From Prostheceraeus crozeri (taxonomy: Eukaryota > Platyhelminthes > Polycladida > Euryleptidae), in the NCBI GenBank assembly GCA_907163375.1, contig CAJQUW010001699.1, positions 81,740 through 145,739 on the forward strand: a stretch of 64,000 nt of DNA, in the 5' to 3' direction. Below, piece by piece: positions 54,906 to 64,000 of the stretch; the stretch's first letter is position 1, and every line of letters starts with the position of its first letter. The notes under the pieces were generated by a model. The model was not told the origin of the DNA and made no database searches. It worked only from the letters and a program-made list of their open reading frames with translations. A program made the position numbers and the translations under genes.

Positions 54906-56464
54906 CCTCAGCAATTCGTTTTAGTTTACGTCATGCGATCCGGTAGAACTTCATCTATCCTGCATCAAACTGTTATTTTTATGATTCTAGCACATTGGGA
55001 CACATGAAGAGATCTACAATAATTCTATTTCGGCTGCTTTCACGGATAGAGTTGAAACAAATTTTTCCGTGGTCAAATACGTTAATTTAATGATCTCAAA
55101 AATGCAGCACTATTTCATAATGTCAGAATGCAAGTGTACATGGAAAATGACAAGTATCTGTAAATCAAAAATCCAACCTTTATTTATAGTATTTTTGATG
55201 CAGAGAATTTTTGTCACTTTCTTGCAAAATTAAGTATTTCAAGTGACTAATAGACCATTGACAAAGTGCGAATACATTCATGTAATAATTGCATTAATAA
55301 TAACACATGAAGTTGACTCGCAATAGATTTGTGAATATTACTTTCATTTTTATTTTACAAGCAGTAGATCCCAAGTAGAAAATGCACAGATTGTCATGCT
55401 TCACAATATTTTTGGTGTATTTGTTTATTCGGTTGACCAGTTGCTGTAATTCTTCTGCACGATGCACAGCAAGATTGTAGCCGATGCACGTAATTTACAA
55501 ATATTTTCTAAAATCGCCATTTGAGTTGTATTCAACCTGGCTTAGCTATCCCAATGCAAACAATCATGTTCCCAGCATTGTTTTAAGACGTCATGATGTG
55601 ATAGCTGATCGAAGCACATCGTTTTTTAGCTATCATAAAATTGCGATCAGATTCTCGAGCAATTCATTCTACTTTTTTCAAGATGAAATCCAAATTTTGA
55701 ATTGCTGTTTATAGTAGCAGGATGACCGAATTGGTAAAAACTGATGCTACCATTGGAAAGAGCATATGCCAATTGTGAGATAGAGTGATTTTGAGGACGA
55801 TTGAGGAATTCCAACATCAAAATCAAAGGGAGGAGGCTCCAAGAGGTTTTCCCCACGGGATTTCAAAACTCGAAATCGCTCGAACAAAATAAGATCAAAG
55901 CTGAATACGATGAAAGCGAAACTTGGGACAATCGGACAATGCACTGAAAATGAACGGTGAAGAAATAAAGCTGTTTTAGCACCTAGGATCCGTCAACACT
56001 GAGAGCGGAGCGTGTGCAACGGCGAGAGATCGAGAGAAGTGGTAGGAATGAGTAAGTGATGCTGTGGCGTACGCGAAGCGTCAGTAGTGATGACCAAGTA
56101 TATTCAAAAGCCTATAAAAAACTTTTGTGGTTTAAATTATTCAACTCCGAGGACATATTTCTATCCATGCCAAGGCGAACTGGCTCTCTGCTATCTTTGT
56201 AATTATCAACCCCACGGAAAAGCCAGGATAAAAAAGCGCACCCACCGTTTGCCCTGACTTATTACTCCGTACCAACTGAACTTCGGGTGATTGTGTGAAG
56301 CTACTTATTTTTGTGAAATATGAATCATTTGCTCTCGTGTGTAGCCGTTGATTTTATTTACAAATTTGCTTATATGAAGCAGAATGAAACTCTGTTTAGC
56401 AGCATATTTGATTATAATGATGAAATGATAGCCAAAGCTGCAATATATTGTATGTTATAAATTG
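54906..56464. other. Long stretch without a supported gene
   Basis: Contains the second copy of a dispersed repeat (56119-56212; partner 44281-44370) and a GC-richer patch at 55980-56100. No exon recognised. Confidence 0.4.
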
Positions 56465-57022
56465 TTTTATTTTTTTTATTCACCCAATATTTCGGCTGTC
56501 ACAGCCAGCTTCAGGGGAGCAAAGGCTTGCAAAATCTTGGTTCTTATAATTTTCAAAAATTCTAAGAAGTCTATTGCAAATTTGGTTATACCACGGACAT
56601 CTATGATTAATATAAGATATGTAAAGGACGTTCAACTCCCAAAGCATGTACTGGACTGGAGGTCAGTGACTTTGGTAGATTTGATCAATGACAGCAGCAT
56701 TTTGTACATAAAACCGTGAAACAAGTTGTAAACAATTATCCAATACTCTAATACGCGCATTTATACAGAGAATCTGTTGAAAGAAATTCTGGACCCAGTC
56801 AAGTAGAGACGAAAGAATTACAAAACTCCCACAGGAATAAGCAACTGTCAATAACTATGGAATAACAACTGCCAGTGATTGAAATTGTTCACTTACGGAC
56901 GTAGCATCAATAACTTTTGGCGTGGATTCTGAACATTTTACATATATTTCTTTTTTTGTGCAATTAGCACACTTATTAGTGAACTAAGATTTTGTAAGAC
57001 TTTGCTCCCCTGAAGCTGGGTC
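56465..57022. repeat. Inverted pair of Penelope-like terminal motifs
   Basis: Minus strand near 56491-56525 reads TTTGCTCCCCTGAAGCTGG, continuing with CTGTGACAGCCGAAAT. Plus strand near 57001-57020 reads TTTGCTCCCCTGAAGCTGGG. The spaced, inverted placement and the CTGAAG..GAAA pattern resemble Penelope-like element termini. The interior is unrecognised and any element is a broken fossil. Confidence 0.4.
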
Positions 57023-57613
57023 TCATTTCATCATTATTTGCACATTACAAATACATAGAAGTAGATAATAGTACAATAGAATGGAAGTTTGATATCTCGT
57101 CTATGTACAATGATGGCACATGGGAAAATCTATGGTTTGTAGATCATATTTGATCTAAAACATCGTATCATAGTCAAACTATTTGCCAAGTTTGGTTGTG
57201 GAAGTTGTTGAGTGCAAATCACAGGATCTTCATGAAGAGAATTTTACGTGAGCTAGCAGCATTGTTCCATGTGAAATAGCCTACTATTCCTTGGATTAAT
57301 ATACTATTTGTTGCAGTCATTGACAACTATTTTCCAATTTTTCAATACTGGAATGCGAATCAAAAATTGGTTCAGAGTCATAATCGAATGTGGTCGGTGT
57401 ACTGGTTGTAAGACTCAAGAATTCAAAGATAAATATTCTAATTATTCGAAAATTTCTCCTAGCGGTTAAGAAACCTAGCGCCTTCTGGAATAATCACATT
57501 GAAAGCTTCTTTACCGACAGTCATTTCTCAGATAAATGAAATGTCGATGGATCCTTTCAATTAATCATTAAATGACTTATGTAATTAGAAGATCTGTTTT
57601 TTTTTTTAATTTT
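57023..57613. other. Non-coding stretch, no gene seen
   Basis: No recognised exon or repeat. Confidence 0.4.
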
Positions 57614-57689
57614 ATTTATTTAAAATAATACAATTTGTTACTTTTCATTGAGTAACCCCTAGCTTCGTTCATGGCTCATAGCTGTGCTA
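57614..57689 (+). mobile_element. Tail-only copy of the CR1-like LINE
   Basis: TTAAAATAATACAATTTGTT and TTCGTTCATGGCTCATAGCT align with the 3' end of the LINE at 40848-40920. Only the terminal about 75 bp are present, a typical extreme 5' truncation. Confidence 0.65.
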
Positions 57690-59438
57690 GGGGTGAAAAT
57701 TCAGTAAAAAAAAGTAATATAGTGTGAATGTGATGATATTTTGGAAGCTCATATTCGAAAGCATACAGAGGTTTTAAAAATTGTTCAAATATATTGAACA
57801 GGGGAACCCTTTTAAGTAAAATGAACACTCTGAGACTTCTTGGCCTCTGATTCCAAGCTGGAGTGATGTATGTTCTGTAAATCGACATTACAAGTTACAC
57901 ATGTGTCTGATTATACTATTGATAGATTATAGGATCGATATTCCAAAATGATGAGCGTACAGAACGTTTTAGAGGATTTCCTTCTTTGTCATCCTGTCGC
58001 CGCAGTATTTTGCAAATTCATTATCGCTTTTGTGTACATGATCTTTGTACAAGGGGCAGCAATCTAGAACAGAAATTGGCTTCATAAATATAGATGCCAA
58101 TCAGAAAACATGAAAACCAGCTTGTACAATTAGCATATAGTACTATTTGCACAAATAGTTCAACCACAATGTCTGTTTATGTAATTCATTGAATAAATGT
58201 TCAATAATTAATATTAATTAATGGAAATATAATTGTTAATTTTCAGAAACGAAAATTAATGGAATCATTTTTCGAAAAAGTAGAAGGCCCTAAAATTTTG
58301 CGATCGAATTTAGTTTTTTTCACAATCTATTCAATGCATCACTTACATGTGTGTCTTTATCTTGATCTCTTCAGATATCATATAAGTACAGATATCATTT
58401 TATAAATTTGTTGCTAAGTGATTGCCGTTCAGTTACAACACATGGTGGTCATGGATATGTCCGTCCTGATTGAAGGCCTATGATTAGAATCATTGTCAAA
58501 TGTTATTTCTGTACCGGAAGCACTTGAATTGACATACTATACTCTTAAATTTCTGATAATTTTCATTAGAGACAGATTGCATAAGTACCACTCAGTTTGT
58601 TGAACTTTCCTGGCATGTATCACTTTACATAACGTGCAATTCTGATAAAGTTTTAGTGATTGAATGGGGATAATTAAATCCTTATTGAAATTTAAAACTT
58701 CAAAACTGCAAATCTTGACTTTAACTTTTCCACATTCAATCATTAAAACAATGACATGCTGCATAGAATAATATAGCATTGACTACTTAAAGACGATGAC
58801 AGTTTCTTATTCTTCCTCTGGTACTGCTATGAGGGATATGATGTTTGTCTTGGGATTTCCAAGAGTTAACTGGAGACTGGATAAAATGATTTCTGAAACG
58901 TGAACCACAACAGATTTCAGAGAGGTGAACACGAATTCAGAGACCATTGAGCAAAAGAAAGTCTTCTGTCTTCTTCTCTATGAAATTCATCACTGACAGC
59001 TAGCTGTACGAAGAGAATTTGTAAAATCATCAAGAATTGTGATTTGCCGATAAAAATGTGAAGCTAGTCTGCCTTGAGTCTCAAACAATGTCTTAGAGGC
59101 AAGGAAGAGAGGGAGCATGACAGTTGTTAAGTCTGTACTGTAATCGTTTGGGTGCAGTTTTTCTCTCATCAACACCTGGTGCATCGGTTTACTTGCAAGC
59201 TGTGTCGTGGCTTCTACATGTAGATCAGACGTCAAAACCTTTCAATTTCCGATGATATGAACACAACGCAGCATATCAAAAAGGAGCATGTATAGCGCAT
59301 TGGCAGAGCACGCTAAACAACCCCATCATGGATATCTGGCGGTCACAGAATTCCTGTTAGAAATTGTTGATGCAGATCACCGATAGAGACAGCAATCCTT
59401 CTTGACGTCCAAAGGACTATCTTTGAGAACCAAGGGTT
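57690..59438. other. Long stretch without a supported gene
   Basis: No exon or transposon recognised. The open frame 58990-59235 (-) lacks a domain. Confidence 0.35.
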
Positions 59439-59935
59439 GTGCATATGGAGCCTTTGTGCGACAAGCCGCAATTTATGGTTGCGCTGCTTTCATCCCATGA
59501 GAAGATGCTTCAGCGTGTGGAGATGCTAATGGTAAAGTGGCTGTGCGGTGACTATCGGATAGGAAATGACAGCACCGGAAAAGTGCTGGACCTTGAGAAC
59601 ATCACAAACATAGCGAGAAGGCAAAGACTACGTTGGTTTGGCCACGTGGTAAGAAGGAAGGAGACAGAGTGGATCAGAAAAGTTGTATGGATGGTAAAAG
59701 AGGAGCAGGAAGACAAAAGAAGACCTGGAAACACGTACTGAAAGATGACCTCAAATATGTGGGAGCCCAGGGACCGGATGCCTGTGATCGACCGAAATGG
59801 TAGTCCATGCTCAAGCAGCAAGCGTCTAGCCCAGTATCATCTGGAAGCAAAAGACGCAAAAAGGGATGAGCGAGTGAGACGAGACGTACAGAGGCCAATC
59901 ATATCAAAGAACAAAGAACAGCACTCAATCAAAGA
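59439..59935 (+). pseudogene. RTE-type LINE, 3' end
   Basis: The plus strand reads QRVEMLMVKWLCGDYRIGND, ITNIARRQRLRWFGHVVRR and WIRKVVWM. In the next frame it continues GAGRQKKTWKHVLKDDLKYV and GPDACDRPKW. This is the C-terminal part of RTE-like ORF2 proteins (RMLRWMCG, RLRWFGHV.RR, GRPKKRW...+..D+). One frame change near 59700 and a stop after RPKW make it inactive. The RT palm is missing, so the copy is 5' truncated. Confidence 0.8.
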
Positions 59936-61610
59936 CATAAAATAACCAGACGCTGAAAGTGCCCTCACACCTGCCGATCCTTGAGAATGGCGGGCTCGCG
60001 AAAGCTCGGATGTGAATGCATGTATCTCTTCTAGCAATAAACTGCAAATATTTATAGCATCCAACTTCCATTGGGAGACGAGCCTCTGGAATAGAACTAT
60101 AGCCACATTATATGCACCAGCAAGCTTCTAGCGACACCCACAAAACGATCCTCAAAGTTTCACAGGTGCCTTTTAGGTTTTCTTGATGTCTTTTAAGGTT
60201 CTGTAGACGCCTCAGTTTCGATGGGCTCCTTATATCTTCCATTCATGTCTTCAAAGGTTCTGTAGCCGCTCTCTTAGCTTCAATTCATGCCCTCTGGTAC
60301 TGTAGCCGCATAGTTCCGAATAGGACTAACATCTTGATCCTTCACGAATTACGAATAACATAGGACCTTCCTAACATCTGCATTGTATTTTGAAGTCGGT
60401 ACTGCATCGTACTTGTATATTTGAGATAGCAGTCTTTCTATTATACCGTATTTAATCTACTAAACGCCGCGGCGTTTATTTACAAGCGCATATTTTAAAT
60501 GCGGCGTTCATTAAAATGTGCGATTTTCTACATGACATTTTTCCAAATTGAGTAACAATAATAATTACAGGTATATGGCCTACACCGAAAATTATTAATA
60601 CGAAAGACTCATCTAGCATGTTTTTGCTGGATTACCGATTTATTTATTCATCGTCAACAAGGCGTGGTATCGACGCTGATTGAACAGAGCATGTGACAGA
60701 TTTCTTAAAATTTTGTTTTTTATAAAATGTTGAGTGTGATGCTTTTATTATGTGACTTATTCTATCATTATATAGAGTACACCACCAGGCAATATCATTA
60801 TGCATTCCAGTGTCATTTGACAACTAAGTCTATATTTTTTAGCTCAAAAGATGATATATGTACTTCACCTATGTCATTATTTTTTAGTTTTCTTGATGTT
60901 GAAGGATATCGTTTATTGAGAAGTTAACCTCTCAGCTGCTGTGCTTCTTTGAGGGCGTATGTTTGAGAAAACACGGTATTCAACAAACAGGACCCATTTC
61001 TGCACAATACCCATTAACACAATTATTTTCATTCTACGAAATTCAAGGGTTCGGCAGAATTATTCAACTGCTTGCTTAGTAGAGAATTATATTTACCGAC
61101 GTGCTTAAGGTCGTAATTATGGTGATTATGGATGATATTTCTATACGCCTGTCATTATTATCATCATATTTACAGGTTTTATCGGCCAATAACGGCACTT
61201 GACAGAGTATTAGCAGCAATTCCAGTTCAACAACGCCACATGCAATTCATTAGCGGCAAAATCATGAAAATGGTGGATGTTATCAAGTCAACGGCAATTT
61301 CAATTTATTCGTAGATGAGATGCAAAGCTTCTTTTTAGGATCAGACTTCAGCTTGAATCCATTCAAATGAAATATTTCTTTGTATACTTCTTTGATTTCA
61401 TTATTGATTTCTCTTGATAGGATTTGTTAGATTTGTATAAATATTTTCTTTTCCTTTTCACATTGCTTACATAACTTCGTGTAAGTGATCTCATGCATTT
61501 ACAAAGTCAAACAGACTATTGATAAGATCGTTATGTGATGCTCTAACGCAATGCTCTAATTCTCAACTAAAATGAAAATTCTTGATTTTTATGGAGAATA
61601 ATGATGATGA
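59936..61610. other. Long stretch with a degenerate 50-60 bp repeat
   Basis: At about 60195-60330, three units begin AAGGTTCTGTAGACGC, AAGGTTCTGTAGCCGC and TGGTACTGTAGCCGC. Otherwise no gene. An acceptor-like TTTACAG at 61170 precedes a short open frame with no domain. Confidence 0.45.
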
Positions 61611-61791
61611 TGGTTTAACGTCACTACTCCCCCTTACTAGGGGGCTTGGACGCTGCTGACATAGTCAGACTTACGTTGTAGTCTTTTAGTCCGGATGCCC
61701 TTCCTGACGACTTCCTGTGACATTTACGGGGCTCGACCTTTGGACCAAAGGATCGCTTACCCGAGCACTTAACCACTGTGTCACGGAGACC
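61611..61791 (-). mobile_element. tRNA-derived SINE, copy 3, full-length
   Basis: The best-preserved copy. Reverse complement starts GGTCTCCGTGACACAGTGGT with A-box, then TTTGGTCCAAAGGTCGAGCC as B-box region, GGAAGTCGTCAGGAAGGGCA in the body, and CAAGCCCCCTAGTAAGGGGG near the end. The plus-strand side carries an (ATG)n-type tail at about 61600-61611. Confidence 0.88.
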
Positions 61792-63040
61792 ATTGATAAG
61801 AGTGTGATAATCTGATAATTCTAAAACTCAGTTATATCTAATCAAATAGAGTCAGATAACCTGCATTTTAGCAAAAAATCTATCTTTTGACAATAATCCA
61901 TAATATTGAATAATCTACGAAGCGAGTTCAGAGGTTCCTATGTGCTTCGATGCATGGAATATCTCTTTAATAATTCCTTTCCAATCCAAAGCCCTTCATA
62001 CTGTCGGGAAGATGAAGCGCGCCTGGCAAGTTTTGGGTGCTGTTGGTAAAGTTCTACGTCAAACAATAGGGGAGAGAGCATTTTTTCTTTTCTCCCAATC
62101 CCTGTGCGGACAGATTGTGAAATTGAGATGTCAATTAGCAGGATCAGGCGCTCAACATCATCATTTGTCATAGCAATTATGACAGCTGTGGCCGCCTGTG
62201 AGACCAGTAGCGCGGAATCGCAGTACAGCAAGCATTTGAAGCCTCTAGTAATTGATGACAATGATCTACTAGAATGGTTGCATGTCAAAGAACTACTGTA
62301 ATCACTTTTCCTCGATGAAATCATTCTACAGCTTGGCAAAGTGATACCTTCATGCTAAAGATGTCTACATCTTGATCGAAGCTGCTTTAATCTGCACATT
62401 ACATCGGATCTCAGACTCAATGACGTCTACATCAGGCACTGACAACCTTCCGTAATTGCGACATGCGTAATTGTGCATGCCAAATTCTTTAAATAATCTG
62501 TTAAGATATTATTAGTTTCCGATAAAATGTTCTCCGATAAGTGGAACACTGATCATCTGTTTTCAGAGAAGTCGCCTTACTCAAGATGTTGAATCGCTCG
62601 ATTAGACTTCTGATAAGGAATAATGCCCATATAGAGAGGACTTTAATGACGATAATCTGACGGTAAACTAAGATTTCGCTATCAAAGCTCAATTCAGATG
62701 GGCAATTATCTGTATTATAACCCGAATGTCCCGAATTAATATCTGCTCCAACGAGTTTTAATGCCAGTTGTGTTTCAACAGCGTTGGCATAAAAATCGGT
62801 GCGACTACAGAGCTGATGAAGGTAGCATTAGGTCAGAAACATAAGTCACAGTAGAGACTGCGTTATCATGAAGTTTTAGATCACTTGCATCGTGTTCTTG
62901 GCAAGGTCGGTTGCTTCATATCTCCTGTTACAACTTTTGAAGAAAGAAAAATTCATAGATATCAAGCAATTAGGTAGTGTTTGAGTTCTTCGAAGAATGT
63001 ACGAGTTGTAGAAAGTATAATTTTTGTATAATGCATGAGT
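61792..63040. other. Non-coding stretch, no supported gene
   Basis: Overlapping open frames at 61938-62339 on both strands are unrecognised. The plus-strand frame includes KMKRAWQVLGAVGKVLRQTI and GERAFFLFSQSLCG, which looks protein-like, but I cannot name a family. Confidence 0.35.
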
Positions 63041-63290
63041 TGTCAAAGCTCAGTTGGTAGAGCGTTGGCATAAAATGCCAGAGGTCGGTGGTTCAAATTC
63101 ACCAAGACGCGCAGTTATTTTCCGTCTGTTGAATTGTATTAGCCGAATTTCACCGGACGTTTCGGCTCCAGACCTTTCATGAGCGCATAAATGGTCGTTG
63201 TAAAGCTGGGCCCGAAACGTCCACTGAAACATCCTTTGTCCTATATTCATTCATTTCAGGCATAAAAGAAAAGGACAATCGGAATAATAC
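63041..63290 (+). mobile_element. tRNA-derived repeat (SINE-like) with tRNA-like head
   Basis: 63041-63110 folds like a tRNA. The D arm is AGCTCAGTTGGTAGAGC, the anticodon stem TTGGC/GCCAG has loop ATAAAAT, and the T arm is GGTGGTTCAAATTCACC with B-box GGTTCAAATTC. The acceptor stem does not pair, so it is not a functional tRNA gene. It runs into a body with GGACGTTTCGGCTCCAGACC and GGGCCCGAAACGTCC, an internal inverted pair. Different from the 19275 SINE family. Confidence 0.6.
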
Positions 63291-63427
63291 TGTGCTAAAA
63301 TTCATCCTTGCCGAGCTTCCTTCTCTATTATTAGATATAGAACGTACTTAAAGTAAAGAAACATACCGGTACGTGTCCCCGGTTCTCATGTACTTGTCCA
63401 CACGCAGTAGTATTCTCACAGTCTGAT

Positions 63428-63560
63428 CTAATAATAATAAGGCGTATATTCTTCGAAATGAAAATCACATGGTACAGCAGAAAGATACAGTTCAAATAAA
63501 TTCAATTGAAGTAATTACTGGTATAACCGATCTGCCGTAGATGGTTAATTTCCACTGATT
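63428..63560 (-). mobile_element. Truncated 3' end of the LINE family at 694-2640
   Basis: (TAA)n at 63428-63440 followed by GGCGTATATTCTTCGAAATG aligns with 701-735 ((AAT)n, GGCGTATATTTCGAAATAC). AAAGATACAG also has a counterpart. Only the terminal about 100 bp remain. Confidence 0.65.
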
Positions 63561-64000
63561 TCCGGAGCACGCATCATGTACATATCGAAGAAATTAAGAA
63601 GCTGATAATTGCAGTAGCGTGATTGCTGGAAGCAGATGCTTCTCAGGAAATAATGCGAGGTTCGTGAAGACAAAAGAAAAATGCATCTGAAATTGTGGCT
63701 CAAATTATTTAGAAAAAAATTTGAGTCATTTATTTTTCGAATTTCATGAATCCACTATTAAATTGATTTGCAAACAAACAAGATTTTGTGCCTTGCCAGG
63801 CACATTTTCTCTTATCAATTTTGATTGGCCCGTTCTTCGGCTGTGCTGTTTTCTGTCACGATATCTCATTTGGTCAAACAATGGCCTGCATTTCAAAGGA
63901 TCGGTTGTTCATGTCTAAGGACCAAATTGCTTTCCTGTCGATATAATTTCTGTTGTAGTACAGTATTATTTCATTGATGCCGTTCCGGAGCAAGCAGCAA
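63561..64000. other. Non-coding stretch to window end
   Basis: No exon, repeat or transposon recognised. Confidence 0.4.

Noticed and set aside
61938-62339. Overlapping open frames on both strands
   Set aside because: One looks protein-like (GERAFFLFSQSLCG), but I cannot assign a family and there is no splice or transcript evidence.
63041-63110. Functional tRNA gene
   Set aside because: D, anticodon and T arms are present, but the acceptor stem does not pair and the sequence continues into a repeat body.
1-64000. CRISPR array, bacterial operon or viral genome
   Set aside because: No regular spacer-repeat array, no ribosome-binding-site operons and no virion genes were seen. Tandem repeats found are irregular and animal-like.

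Overview
The window is AT-rich, gene-poor animal DNA, almost certainly from an invertebrate. Three things support this: two insulin-like peptide genes with metazoan B- and A-chain cysteine spacing, GT-AG bounded exons, and a dense, layered population of eukaryotic transposons (CR1/Jockey, L2 and RTE-type LINEs, tRNA-derived SINEs, Harbinger, hAT, Tc1/mariner, piggyBac, Kolobok-like, Crypton-like and Penelope-like). No bacterial features, rRNA or CRISPR arrays were seen. The phylum cannot be fixed from the sequence. A palindromic octamer, TAGGCCTA, is strikingly frequent and may be a useful lineage fingerprint.

Layout. 0.7-2.6 kb: 5'-truncated LINE on the minus strand with an (AAT)n tail. 6.5-9.0 kb: decayed Harbinger (Myb-like accessory exon plus HARBI1-like transposase). 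9.7-12 kb: two hAT elements, each with a near-perfect 8-bp target-site duplication. 13.6-13.9 kb: foldback MITE. 14.4-14.9 kb: intact exon of a Kolobok-like transposase. 15.1-15.8 kb: L2 LINE 3' end. 17.9-19.5 kb: hAT fragment, an unrecognised acidic exon and a SINE. 21.0-26.3 kb: two Harbinger copies head to head, making a 2.56-kb inverted repeat. 26.35-26.96 kb: MITE carrying four copies of a 16-bp motif. 27.8-28.2 kb: insulin-like gene 1. 29.0-31.2 kb: Crypton-like tyrosine recombinase relic split by a hAT. 32.3-34.1 kb: Tc1/IS630-type element whose transposase carried an N-terminal RING-H2 finger. 34.8-35.9 kb: hAT deletion derivative. 37.3-37.8 kb: Penelope-like fossil. 40.2-40.9 kb: LINE 3' end. 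43.5-43.9 kb: piggyBac fragment. 45.6-46.05 kb: insulin-like gene 2 with a TATA box. 46.4-48.7 kb: hAT-like ends. 50.3-52.3 kb: SINE and two LINE 3' ends. 52.3-54.0 kb: apparently intact, very young mariner relative. 54.5 kb onward: further LINE, SINE and Penelope-like scraps, with an RTE-type LINE at 59.4-59.95 kb and a tRNA-derived repeat at 63.0 kb.

Biology. The only strong host genes are the two insulin-like peptides, about 17 kb apart on the same strand. They share an unusual eight-cysteine plan with both extra cysteines in the A-chain region, so they look like tandem paralogues separated by later transposon traffic. Everything else of size is mobile DNA. The most unusual items are the RING-transposase fusion, the eight-cysteine insulin pair, and the recombinase relic whose reading frame resumes exactly across a hAT insertion.
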